A stretch of DNA of 20,026 nucleotides, taken from the IMG/VR virus record IMGVR_UViG_3300009008_000309, positions 1-20,026 of that record. One strand, given 5' to 3'. The DNA comes from a virus. The number at the start of each line of letters is the position of its first letter. The first letter of the stretch is position 1. Both the position numbers and the translations under genes were made by a program. Shown one piece after another: positions 1 through 6,511 of this stretch. The notes beneath the pieces are model-generated. The model was not told the origin of the DNA, did no database searches, and saw only the letters and a list, made by a program, of their open reading frames with translations.

Positions 1-2
1 CC

Positions 3-185
3 GTGGCCGAGCAGGAGGGTTCCCCCGACCACGTCTTCGTCATCATCGACGGCGAGGATGTCGAGGTGCCGCTGACCGACCTGACGCTCTCGGCGGAGGC
101 GAAGGCCGAGCGCGACGAGCACCTCAAGGAGGCCCGCAGGCAGACCGAGGCGATGCTGGCGGAGATGTGGGCTGAGACGGCCTAG
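3..185 (+). CDS. Small acidic protein of unknown function, possibly 5'-truncated by the window edge
   Basis: An open frame of 60 codons runs from a GTG at base 3 to a TAG at 183-185. The frame is open to the left edge, so the true start and ribosome binding site may lie outside the window. The product is charged (many Glu, Asp, Arg), with a short beta-like segment (VFVIIDGEDVEVPL) followed by a probable helix rich in Glu, Arg and Ala. I recognise no family. It converges on the leftward GIY-YIG gene, and the two TAG stops share one CTAG palindrome at 182-185. The codons look like those of the neighbouring real genes (GC-rich third positions), which is the main support for it. Confidence 0.6.
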   Translation: MAEQEGSPDHVFVIIDGEDVEVPLTDLTLSAEAKAERDEHLKEARRQTEAMLAEMWAETA

Positions 186-574
186 TCGTCTTCGCGGGGC
201 CGCGTCAGGTCGATTCGACCCGCCATCCACCCCCTCGGGGGACCGGGCGGGTGGATCGGCCCGGCGGCCGTCTCCCACCACGAGTTGACCACTTCGAGAT
301 CGAGCAGGTCGTACAGGTCGTCGGGCAGGCTCCCGAGGCCGGGCTCGATGAACCACTCCCCCTTGTACGTCCCCTGCGAGCGGTAGCCCCGGAGTGCGTG
401 GTGGACCCGCCGCTCCCGCCACCCCGCGTTCTCGACGACAAGAATGATGCGCAGCTCGAACGGTGAGCCGACCTGAAGGTCCCGCAGCCGCCGTTCGGGG
501 TCAGAGCTTCGTCCGACCTTGAAGGCCCCCGTCGTGTGGCTCTGGATCACATACAAATGGGCTCCGCCCCTCAT
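182..574 (-). CDS. GIY-YIG nuclease domain protein (T5orf172/MUG113-like)
   Basis: About 130 residues. The N-terminal part carries the hallmarks of the short GIY-YIG class found in T5orf172/MUG113 proteins: LYVIQ (GIY position), FKVGRSSDPERRL (YIG position plus the conserved Arg), RERRVHHAL with the likely catalytic Glu, and the closing GEWF. These enzymes cut DNA and in phages are often stand-alone homing or recombination nucleases; this one's target is unknown. I chose the ATG at 574-572 because it overlaps the TGA of the upstream HNH gene as ATGA, and because the GIY motif follows within a few residues. The open frame extends to 667, but that part is only the HNH gene read in another frame. 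The C-terminal tail (after residue 90) is Pro/Gly/Trp-rich and not assignable. Substrate and activity are inferred. Confidence 0.85.
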   Translation of the reverse strand: MRGGAHLYVIQSHTTGAFKVGRSSDPERRLRDLQVGSPFELRIILVVENAGWRERRVHHALRGYRSQGTYKGEWFIEPGLGSLPDDLYDLLDLEVVNSWWETAAGPIHPPGPPRGWMAGRIDLTRPREDD

Positions 575-1152
575 GCCGCCCTCTCGTACCAGTCGAGGTA
601 GCGGCGGCAGTAGCCCGCCAGCTCCTCGAAGGTGAAGTTCTGCTTCATCCGGTTGAACGCCCAACACGCCAGCACGACGTTGCCCTCAACGTACCCCTCG
701 GCGGGAACCCTCCGGTCGAGGCTGATGGCCGTGTCCGCCCTGTCGCTGGCCCAGGTGAGTTCGGTGCCCGTGTAGAGGCACTTGCCCTCCTGTTGCTCCC
801 ACAGAGCCTCCAGGTGGGTGACGGGGAGGTCGAACGGGACGCCCTGCTTCCGGGCGTTGTTCCGGGCGGCGTTCCGCAACTGCTTGAGCTTCCGCTGCGG
901 CGACGAACATCGCCAGGCGTTCTGGTAGTCGCGGTGGCAGGCCCGGCAGAGCGTGTTGCCCCCGGTGAACGCCGACGCGGGCAGGTCTTGCTCGCAGTGC
1001 GGGCAGACGCGGTTGGGCATGGCGGCCAGCCTCTCCCTATACCGCTGCTGCTTCTGGCGGTTGGCTTCCTTGCGGCACTCCAGACACCGCTGGGCCTTGC
1101 CGGGGAACTCGTCGAGAGGTTTGGGCTTCTCGCAGACGGTGCAGGTTCGCAT
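571..1152 (-). CDS. HNH endonuclease with two N-terminal zinc-binding CxxC pairs
   Basis: 193 residues. Two tandem treble-clef or ribbon-like units come first: Cys4/Cys7 with Cys23/Cys26, and Cys50/Cys53 with Cys69/Cys72. They are followed by a basic helix (residues 80-103) and an HNH-type core at about 120-172: KCLYTG near 124-129, SLDR near 144-147, GYVEGNV at 153-159 and NRMKQ at 167-171. This core is typical of phage HNH nucleases with a YTG..LDR..GY..GNV..N.MK signature. Expected activity is metal-dependent DNA nicking or cleavage; the zinc units probably bind DNA or stabilise the fold. It starts at ATG 1152 with a GGAG-type ribosome binding site just upstream, and it is coupled by ATGA to the downstream GIY-YIG gene. 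It lies directly downstream of thyX on the same strand. Homing nuclease is the likely role, but a packaging or repair nuclease is possible. Confidence 0.85.
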   Translation of the reverse strand: MRTCTVCEKPKPLDEFPGKAQRCLECRKEANRQKQQRYRERLAAMPNRVCPHCEQDLPASAFTGGNTLCRACHRDYQNAWRCSSPQRKLKQLRNAARNNARKQGVPFDLPVTHLEALWEQQEGKCLYTGTELTWASDRADTAISLDRRVPAEGYVEGNVVLACWAFNRMKQNFTFEELAGYCRRYLDWYERAA

Positions 1153-1164
1153 CAGGGTCTCCGC

Positions 1165-1198
1165 TGGTCACACTATACTGCGGAGTATAAGGTGACTA
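1165..1198. promoter_or_regulatory. Imperfect palindrome / promoter-operator-like element upstream of the HNH gene
   Basis: In the 59-bp gap between the thyX stop and the HNH start lies a long dyad. The outer arms are GTCAC (1167-1171) and GTGAC (1192-1196), the inner arms TATACT (1174-1179) and AGTATA (1184-1189), and the centre is GCGG. It is markedly AT-rich in otherwise GC-rich DNA. On the minus strand it reads TTATACT then TATAGT about 20 bp before the HNH ATG, so it could contain a -10 element, an operator, or an attenuator hairpin. A related element lies upstream of thyX (2226-2246). Confidence 0.45.
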
Positions 1199-1211
1199 AC
1201 GGGGGCTCCAT

Positions 1212-2183
1212 CTACCCGCTGGGCGTGAGCAGGCGGTTGAGCTTCGCGGTCAGCTCCTTCTTCTCGCGGCCCTTGACCCCGGCCTCGGCCACCCCGGCGG
1301 CGACGATCTCGGCGACGCTCTTGTCGATGGCCTCGGGGAGCATCCGCAGGAGGCTGGAGAGCCCGACCACGTCGGCCCGCGTCAGGTACATGGCCTGGAG
1401 CCGGTAGTCCTCGAACGCCTCCCACGCCCAGGGCACCCACACCTTCACGATCTCGGCGATGGCGTTGGCGTACTCGCGAATCTCCTGCTGCGCGTGGGGG
1501 TCGAGCCGCAGGCCGAGGAAGTGGAACAGGTTGTGGAGGTCCATCTTCCAGTACGCCTCGGTGTACGTGGAGAGCGGGAGGTCCTTGCGGGCCTGCTCCT
1601 TCGCGACGCCGAAGGACAGCCGCTCCTCGTACACCTCGCGGGCCGTGCGCTGCGCCTCGCTCTCCCGCTCCGTCAGGTAGTTGGCCGGGCTGGTGAAGTA
1701 GTCGCTGCCGACCCACCCGCCGAACGGGAACTCGCCGTTGTCGTCGTCCATGCGGATCTCGAAGCCCTCGGGCCAGCCGCCGACCTCGCCCGCCGACCCC
1801 TGCTTGTTGTCCTTGCTCTGCGACCGCCAGGTGGTGACCTTCTGCGCGGAGTCGATGGCCGGGGCGTAGCGGGTCGAGGACTCGTTCACGTTCGCCGTGC
1901 GGTGGCGAATCCACTGCCGCCAGGCGTCCATCGGGACCCGCACGCGGATCTTCAGCTCGCACATCTCGAACGGCGTCGTGTGCCGCCCCCGCATGAGGTA
2001 GCGGAGCAGGCTGCGGTTCTGCGCGTCGGTGTGCTCGGAGGAGTGGCCGAAGAAGCTGACGCGGGCGGCGTCGATGATGGCGAGGTCGTCCCCCATCACG
2101 TCGATGAGCTGGATGTGGCCGTCGTCGAGGACGGGCATGGGGGTCGTGAACTTCTGGAGTCGCTCGGGAACGGGCATGTGCAT
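1212..2183 (-). CDS. thyX: Flavin-dependent thymidylate synthase ThyX
   Basis: 323 residues. The enzyme makes dTMP from dUMP using methylene-tetrahydrofolate, FAD and NADPH; it is common in large phages, where it supplies dTTP for replication. The family signature RHRX7S is present as RHRTANVNESS followed by TRY, preceded by TTPFEMCELKIRVRVP. Further family-like blocks are the WRSQSKDNKQGS segment, the EARKDLPLSTYTEAYWK-like stretch (here EQARKDLPLSTYTEAYW), and HNLFHFLGLRLDPHAQQEIREYA near the C-terminal half, which carries FAD/dUMP-binding residues. Two starts are possible: ATG 2183 has GGAG only 2 nt away, while the ATG two codons later (2177) has the same GGAG at 8 nt and may be the one used. 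There is no intein or frameshift. It opens a leftward block whose next genes are the HNH and GIY-YIG nucleases, and is divergent from the virion operon. Confidence 0.97.
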   Translation of the reverse strand: MHMPVPERLQKFTTPMPVLDDGHIQLIDVMGDDLAIIDAARVSFFGHSSEHTDAQNRSLLRYLMRGRHTTPFEMCELKIRVRVPMDAWRQWIRHRTANVNESSTRYAPAIDSAQKVTTWRSQSKDNKQGSAGEVGGWPEGFEIRMDDDNGEFPFGGWVGSDYFTSPANYLTERESEAQRTAREVYEERLSFGVAKEQARKDLPLSTYTEAYWKMDLHNLFHFLGLRLDPHAQQEIREYANAIAEIVKVWVPWAWEAFEDYRLQAMYLTRADVVGLSSLLRMLPEAIDKSVAEIVAAGVAEAGVKGREKKELTAKLNRLLTPSG

Positions 2184-2225
2184 CTCTCCGGGCCGAAGCC
2201 GGTCGCTGGTGGGGTGGTGGTCTTC

Positions 2226-2246
2226 CTATACCCGGCAGAGGATAAG
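2226..2246 (-). promoter_or_regulatory. TATA-rich promoter-like element upstream of thyX
   Basis: The divergent thyX/virion-operon gap (2184-2273) holds CTATAC (2226-2231), AGAG (2237-2240) and ATAAG (2242-2246). The same blocks occur, with 2 bp less spacing, upstream of the HNH gene: CTATAC 1173-1178, GGAG 1182-1185, ATAAG 1187-1191. On the minus strand the order is CTTAT, CTC, then GTATAG, pointing toward thyX. The flanks CTTC and GAAG form a partial dyad. A leftward promoter is my preferred reading; I cannot exclude that it drives the rightward operon. Confidence 0.35.
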
Positions 2247-2273
2247 AAGCTGTCCCCCTGACCGGAGGAACCG

Positions 2274-2549
2274 ATGGACAAATCAAAGTGGACAGACCTC
2301 GCGTTCAAGATCCTGTCGGTCCTGGTCATTCCGTTGCTGCTGTGGGGCGTGAAGCTCGAAGTCGGACAGGCTGTGCAGGACGAGAAGATCGAGCGGCTGG
2401 AGTCCGAGGTGGCGGCTGCGAAGGCGATCAAGGACGGCGTGACCGCGAACACCACGTCTCTCGGCAGGGTGGAGGAGAAGCTCGATGCGACCAACAGGCG
2501 ACTGGACGACATTCGCTCTGACCTTCGGCGCTCTCTGCCTCCTCGGTAG
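2274..2549 (+). CDS. Small single-TM coiled-coil protein (candidate inner-membrane spanin)
   Basis: 91 residues. An ideal ribosome binding site (GGAGGA, about 7 nt before ATG 2274) fixes the start. A short charged N-terminus (MDKSKW) is followed by one hydrophobic segment at residues 9-25 (LAFKILSVLVIPLLLWG). The rest is a heptad-like coiled coil (about 29-87) rich in Glu, Lys, Arg and Leu. This N-in, one-TM, coiled-coil layout is that of phage inner-membrane spanins (lambda Rz type), and also of some small phage membrane accessory proteins. The next gene starts inside it in another frame and encodes a proline-rich protein with a possible lipoprotein signal, as expected for an Rz/Rz1 pair. 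I see no endolysin or holin in the window, so a lysis role is inference only. Confidence 0.75.
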   Translation: MDKSKWTDLAFKILSVLVIPLLLWGVKLEVGQAVQDEKIERLESEVAAAKAIKDGVTANTTSLGRVEEKLDATNRRLDDIRSDLRRSLPPR

Positions 2550-3195
2550 CGGCTGCCAGCGAGAGGCCAGCGCAGAGGCCGAGCCGGTCGCCTACGAGAT
2601 GATGGCGGCCGACGAGATGGCCCCGGTGGCCGTCGAGGTCGTCGAGGACCCCGTCGCAGACGAGGTCGAGGCCATGCCTGAGCCCGAGCCCATGCCTGCG
2701 ATGGCGATGGCGGCCCCGCCCCCGGTGATGGCCCCCACGCCAGAGCCGGTCCTGCTTGCGCAGCTCGCGACGCCGGTCGGTGCGGCCCCGGAGCATGTGG
2801 AGGTCCAGCCTGCCCCGGACCCCTCGGGCGAGGTGGATGCCGGTGCGGAGGGGCCGACGCCCCCGATGCTCGCACAGGCGGTGACCCCGACGCCGAAGCC
2901 CACACCGAAGGCGACCCCTGATCCGACGCCCGAGCCGGTCAAGGCGGTGCAGGCACAGCAGAAGGTCGTCAAGCGGACCTACAAGAAGATCAAGGCGCTG
3001 GACCGGGATGTCGAGGATCTCGCCCTTGCGGTGAAGCAGCAGCGGTACGAGCGCCTGTCGGAGTTCGCCACCGTCCACAACTGGCAGTTCGACACGCCCC
3101 CGCCCGAGGCTGCGAACAACCCCGAGGTGATGAGCTGGTGGAGCGAGTGGCGGGAGCTGAAGCTGCTGTTCGAGCCGCCGGAGCCGACGAAGTGA
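2485..3195 (+). CDS. Proline-rich, possibly exported lipoprotein (candidate outer-membrane spanin or structural protein)
   Basis: 236 residues. The start at ATG 2485 lies inside the preceding gene in another frame (65-nt overlap) and has a very strong GGAGGAG 7 nt upstream, which makes it convincing. Residues 8-23 are hydrophobic and end in LLGSGC at Cys24, resembling a lipoprotein signal, although Gly rather than Leu at -3 is not ideal. Residues about 30-155 are low-complexity Pro/Ala/Glu/Met with PTPKP-like repeats. The C-terminal part (about 155-236) is helical and charged, ending in a Trp-rich stretch (WWSEWRELKLL). Rz1-type outer-membrane spanins are proline-rich lipoproteins overlapping the i-spanin gene, but they are usually much shorter. 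A structural or surface-exposed protein is the alternative. The next gene overlaps its stop as GTGA. Confidence 0.75.
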   Translation: MRPTGDWTTFALTFGALCLLGSGCQREASAEAEPVAYEMMAADEMAPVAVEVVEDPVADEVEAMPEPEPMPAMAMAAPPPVMAPTPEPVLLAQLATPVGAAPEHVEVQPAPDPSGEVDAGAEGPTPPMLAQAVTPTPKPTPKATPDPTPEPVKAVQAQQKVVKRTYKKIKALDRDVEDLALAVKQQRYERLSEFATVHNWQFDTPPPEAANNPEVMSWWSEWRELKLLFEPPEPTK

Positions 3196-3416
3196 GCGAG
3201 CACCCGACCAAGCGCGAGATCCAGGCGGCCTTCGGGCAGCGGGTCTACGAGTACAGGGACGACGAAGGCGTCGTCTACTACTCCTTCACGCGGGCTCCGA
3301 ACATCATCAGCCCGCCGAAGCGGTTGCGGATGAAGAGCAAGGTCGGGGTCCACCTGATCAACTTCCTGACGCGGCTGCGGCGGCTGAGCGAGAGCCTCCA
3401 GGGGCCAGAGGGGTAG
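3192..3416 (+). CDS. Small basic protein of unknown function
   Basis: 74 residues. I place the start at GTG 3192, whose GTGA overlaps the stop of the preceding gene, the coupling used repeatedly in this operon. A longer open frame from ATG 3138 would lie entirely within the preceding gene. The product (starts MSEHPTKREIQ) has an N-terminal helix, a segment with several tyrosines (RVYEYRDDEGVVYYSF) and a strongly basic, leucine-rich C-terminal helix. I recognise no family. Its position between the proline-rich gene and the virion genes gives no firm functional clue. Confidence 0.68.
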   Translation: MSEHPTKREIQAAFGQRVYEYRDDEGVVYYSFTRAPNIISPPKRLRMKSKVGVHLINFLTRLRRLSESLQGPEG

Positions 3417-3450
3417 GGTGGCGCTCGGCTACCCGAACCCGGAAGGAAAC

Positions 3451-3825
3451 ATGAGCGACGACAACAACAACGCGACCGTCCAGCAGCACCCCGGCCAGCC
3501 CGGCCAGATCGTCCTCGGCGAGGTTCTCCCCGAGGCCCTGGCGAAGCTCACCGGCCTGAAGCAGCAGGCGGATCAGACGGTCCACCAGATCGGCGTCCAC
3601 CGGGTGCAGGAGCACCGGCTGATGGATCAGCTTCGTCGCCTGGAGAACGCGACGAACCAGGTGGTGATGGAGGAGGGCAAGCGGCTCGGCATCCCCGAGG
3701 GGACCGCCTGGTCGGTGACGCAGGACGGCAAGGCCGTGCAGGTCGGGGCTCCCCCGATCCTCCGCCCGGTGCCCAACCCGCCCGCCGACAACCCCGAGGC
3801 CCCGGAGGCCCCCGAAGCGGGGTGA
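3451..3825 (+). CDS. Small coiled-coil protein of unknown function in the virion operon
   Basis: 124 residues. ATG 3451 follows GGAAGGAAAC, a good ribosome binding site; the frame is open back to a GTG at 3418, but that start has no such site. The N-terminus is polar (MSDDNNNATVQQHPGQPGQ). It is followed by a helical region at about 30-82 with coiled-coil character (Gln, Leu, Glu, Arg) and a globular-looking segment, RLGIPEGTAWSVTQDGKAV. The tail is proline-rich with repeated PEAP. Small proteins of this layout are common between phage structural genes, but I cannot assign a role. The next gene begins 12 nt downstream. Confidence 0.75.
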   Translation: MSDDNNNATVQQHPGQPGQIVLGEVLPEALAKLTGLKQQADQTVHQIGVHRVQEHRLMDQLRRLENATNQVVMEEGKRLGIPEGTAWSVTQDGKAVQVGAPPILRPVPNPPADNPEAPEAPEAG

Positions 3826-3837
3826 TACGAGGTGTAG

Positions 3838-5244
3838 ATGACGACCGCGTGGCAGTGGACGAGCGCGGGGGCGGCAGGCAAGCCGCTCCCCCCAAAGAAC
3901 CCGCAGGTCGTCAGCCCCTACGTCATCGGGATGCTCGACATCCGGTGGGAGGACCCCTCTGTGCTTGCCCGCAACGCGGGCTTCACCATCGTCGGGGTCA
4001 ACATCTACCGCTCCGAGGCGTCTGACCGAGGCCCGTTCCGCCGCATCAACGAGTTCCCCATCGGCGGCGGGTTCTACCGCGACCGCACGAACTACTCCCG
4101 CGTCACCAAGGAGACGGTGGTGTGGGGGTCGAGCTGGCGCTACCGGGGCGACGCCCCGAACGACCGGCGATGGGTGTTCTGCACCAAGAACCCCATCGCG
4201 AAGCGGTACGACTCGGCCCCCAACCAGGACGTGAACTTCGCGGACTCGCCGACCGACGTGCAGCTCTTCGTCAACGGCGAAGAGGTGGTGGTCGAGACGG
4301 TCTTCGGGAAGACCGGCGAGGTCACGCTCATCAACCGGCCGACCTTCGACGTGGGCACCGAGCAGCAGGTGGACCCGGTCTTGCCCACCGAGGCCGACCG
4401 GGTGGAGATCAGCTACTACACGCCGACGAACCACGTCCCGTCCGGGCTGGAGCACAACATCTGGTACAGGGTGACCACGGTCGCCGTGGACGCCACGACC
4501 CCGAGCGGGTACGTCGAGTCGCCCCTGGAGTGGGCCGAGCCGAAGTCCGTCGTCCAGGTGGAGGAGCTGGACTACATCTGGCGTGAGGCCATGCGGCGGA
4601 ACGCCTGGATTCTCCAGCAGGGCGGCGAGCGGGTGAAGATGTTCGTCCGCAAGATCCTCGGCATCCCCTGCGACTGCACCATCGAGGACAAGACCAGGGA
4701 GTACAGCAAGCAGCCCTCGAACCGCTGCCTGACGTGCTTCGGCACGGGCTTCAAGGGCGGGTACGAAGGCCCCTACGAGGTCATCATCGTCCCCGACGAC
4801 GCCGAGCGGCGGATCTCGCAGGCGGTGTCCGGGCGGCGGAAGGAGCACACCTACGAGGTGTGGACCGGCCCGAGCCCGCTGCTCACGCAGCGCGACTTCG
4901 TGATCAAGCAGACCAACGAGCGGTACTCGGTCGGTCCGGTGCGGCGGCCTTCCCATCGGGGCAACCTGATGCAGCAGCACTTCAACATCGCCTACCTGGA
5001 CCAGGGCGACATCCGCTACAAGGTCCCGGTCTACGGCACGACCGAACTGGCCTGGCCCGAGACTCGCGGCCAGCACTGCGTGCGGCCCTTCACGCCGCAG
5101 CCGGTGGACCACCCGATGGCGGGTCCGGCCCCGTGGCCTGTGGGCACCGATGCGCAGCACCCGATGCAGACCGAGAAGGCTGAGATCTGCGACGAGAACG
5201 AGCGCAGGGGCCGCACGAGGGTCTGGGAGAACACCGAATACTGA
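3838..5244 (+). CDS. Virion structural protein with FnIII-like N-terminus and Cys4 cluster (neck/connector candidate)
   Basis: 468 residues, start ATG 3838 after an AGGTG-type site. Residues about 20-85 resemble a fibronectin-III or FnIII-like beta fold (IRW..P...NIYRS....GPF..IN...). Residues 141-198 form the beta module VxxxVNGEEV...GKTGEVTL...RVEISYY, also found in the sheath encoded downstream. A probable zinc site follows: Cys278-x-Cys280 and Cys297-x2-Cys300, then FGTGFKGGY, a motif I know from other phage virion proteins. The rest is beta-rich. The one-base overlap TGATG with the next gene, and the downstream sheath, support a role in the neck, head-tail connector or baseplate. The exact position in the particle is not determinable from sequence. 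No truncation is seen. Confidence 0.85.
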   Translation: MTTAWQWTSAGAAGKPLPPKNPQVVSPYVIGMLDIRWEDPSVLARNAGFTIVGVNIYRSEASDRGPFRRINEFPIGGGFYRDRTNYSRVTKETVVWGSSWRYRGDAPNDRRWVFCTKNPIAKRYDSAPNQDVNFADSPTDVQLFVNGEEVVVETVFGKTGEVTLINRPTFDVGTEQQVDPVLPTEADRVEISYYTPTNHVPSGLEHNIWYRVTTVAVDATTPSGYVESPLEWAEPKSVVQVEELDYIWREAMRRNAWILQQGGERVKMFVRKILGIPCDCTIEDKTREYSKQPSNRCLTCFGTGFKGGYEGPYEVIIVPDDAERRISQAVSGRRKEHTYEVWTGPSPLLTQRDFVIKQTNERYSVGPVRRPSHRGNLMQQHFNIAYLDQGDIRYKVPVYGTTELAWPETRGQHCVRPFTPQPVDHPMAGPAPWPVGTDAQHPMQTEKAEICDENERRGRTRVWENTEY

Positions 5245-5858
5245 TGGGCGACCTCGGACGAATCCGGGGCGTCTACGGTGGCCCCGTCGCGAGCAAGATG
5301 CAGATCCCGGTCACCAGGGACCTGCTGGAGAAGCTCGGCGAGTGCCTGGTGGACGCCTTCATCAAGGAGGCGAAGAAGGACTTCGCCAAGCGAGGCTGGT
5401 CGGGTGAGGCCGAGGACGGCTCGGCCATGATCTGGGACTCGTTCAGCTTCAAGATCCGGGGGGAGAGCACCCTCGAAGTCCTGAGCACGTACCCCCACCT
5501 CGACGAGCTGACCACCCGCAACACCCCCCGCTACCGGATGACCTGGCTCACCCAGGAGGCGAAGAACACCAGGCCCACCCGCTACCCGCTGACGGACGCC
5601 GAGAAGAAGAAGGGGATGAAGCGGGCGGGTAGGGTGCGAGACGGGGACCGGATGCCCTTGGTGGTCCCCATCAAGCCCCGAGGAGGTGGCACGGTGGTCT
5701 TCCGAACGGCCCCGCTGAAGTTGGAGGACGCCTGGGTCCACCCCGGTATCGCCCGCTTCACGTTCATCGAGCGCGCGGTCAGGACGGGCAAGGCCGGGTG
5801 CATCAAGATCCTCCAGGCGGAGGCTCTCAAGGGCGTCGTCAAGGCGTTGAGCCAGTGA
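5244..5858 (+). CDS. Putative neck / tail-completion protein (HK97 gp10-like)
   Basis: 204 residues. The ATG at 5244 overlaps the preceding stop (TGATG). An N-terminal amphipathic helical region (about 20-50, LLEKLGECLVDAFIKEAKKDF) leads to a central part with YPHLDELTTRNTPRYRM and a basic loop with several lysines (about 113-121). The C-terminal part contains TVVFRTAP, then WVHPGIARFTFIERAV and a final helix. The HPG...F...A arrangement near the C-terminus resembles HK97 gp10-type and related phage neck/tail-completion proteins, which cap the tail or join it to the head. The similarity is by motif and context only. The downstream gene starts at GTG 5855, overlapping its TGA. Confidence 0.78.
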   Translation: MGDLGRIRGVYGGPVASKMQIPVTRDLLEKLGECLVDAFIKEAKKDFAKRGWSGEAEDGSAMIWDSFSFKIRGESTLEVLSTYPHLDELTTRNTPRYRMTWLTQEAKNTRPTRYPLTDAEKKKGMKRAGRVRDGDRMPLVVPIKPRGGGTVVFRTAPLKLEDAWVHPGIARFTFIERAVRTGKAGCIKILQAEALKGVVKALSQ

Positions 5859-6511
5859 TCGAGGCCCGCATCGAGTGCGAGTGCCAGGGGATCACCCTGT
5901 CCGACCTGGACCTGCACCTGACGAGGGGTCAGGTGGTGTTCATGGACGCCGCGAAGGCCCGTGCCTCGAAGGACATGCAGAGGGCCTGGCGAGTAGGCGC
6001 GGTGGCGGTGAAGTACGTCGAGCGATTCAAGGAGCGCAGGAAGGCCCCCGTGGCCCCGCACCCCCTCATCCCGGCTCGCGGCATGGTCGCAGCTCCGCCG
6101 GAGCCCATTGACGAGGCGACCACCGAGATCGTCATCGTGGACCCTGGCGAGATCGCCGCACGGGTCGTTCACGAGCTGGGCCGCAACCCCATCACGGCCG
6201 CCGTGCGGGTAGAGGTGGGTCGCCAGGTACAGGCCCTCGAAGACCGTCTCGTGGCCCGCGTGGTCGAGGGGGTCCTGGCGTCCCTGAAAGTCAATCCGGT
6301 GCAGCAGGTGGCGGCACAGGCCCCGCAGGCGGGTACGGTGCCTGTCGATGGAGACGTGCCCGTGTTCGTCCCGTCGAAGATCGACGGACTCCAGGCCGAT
6401 CTGGGGCTGGAGTCGGAGAAGGCGGACGAAGGGGTAGTGTCGGACGCAGCAGCCGCTCTGCGGGCAGCCCGTGGGGCTGGTAAGAAACGACGCACGGAGA
6501 AGCCGGAATGA
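5855..6511 (+). CDS. Virion-operon protein of unknown function with conserved N-terminal block
   Basis: 218 residues from GTG 5855, which overlaps the preceding stop as GTGA; the open frame reaches back to 5798 but that part is a shadow of the previous gene. The N-terminal 60 residues (ITLSDLDLHLTRGQVVFMDAAKARAS, then an RAWRVGAV block) look compact and conserved-like; I have the impression of similar small phage proteins next to neck genes but cannot name a family. The middle is predicted helical (VRVEVGRQVQALEDRLVARVVEGVL). The tail is Ala/Gln/Pro/Val-rich, acidic, then ends in a basic cluster (GAGKKRRTEKPE). It is coupled by ATGA to the actin-like gene, so the two products may work together. 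Confidence 0.75.
   Translation: MIEARIECECQGITLSDLDLHLTRGQVVFMDAAKARASKDMQRAWRVGAVAVKYVERFKERRKAPVAPHPLIPARGMVAAPPEPIDEATTEIVIVDPGEIAARVVHELGRNPITAAVRVEVGRQVQALEDRLVARVVEGVLASLKVNPVQQVAAQAPQAGTVPVDGDVPVFVPSKIDGLQADLGLESEKADEGVVSDAAAALRAARGAGKKRRTEKPE

Noticed and set aside
575-667. N-terminal extension of the GIY-YIG protein
   Set aside because: These codons lie inside the HNH gene and read as Gly/Leu/Arg-rich shadow; the ATGA overlap at 571-574 gives the better start.
1037-1042. A third CTATAC inside the HNH gene as another promoter element
   Set aside because: It lacks the GAG and ATAAG blocks at the right distance and lies inside coding sequence.
1212-2183. Intein or intron in thyX
   Set aside because: The protein is continuous, close to family length for long ThyX forms, with motifs in order; no splicing signatures are seen.
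2641-2960. Nucleotide tandem repeats in the proline-rich gene
   Set aside because: The periodicity comes from Pro/Thr/Lys/Glu codons (PTPKP-like) and not from exact DNA repeat units; no CRISPR-like spacing is present.
3358-5160. 600-codon minus-strand frame
   Set aside because: Antisense shadow of two plus-strand genes; composition is Arg/His/Leu/Val-biased with no domain, and start/stop signals fit the plus-strand genes.
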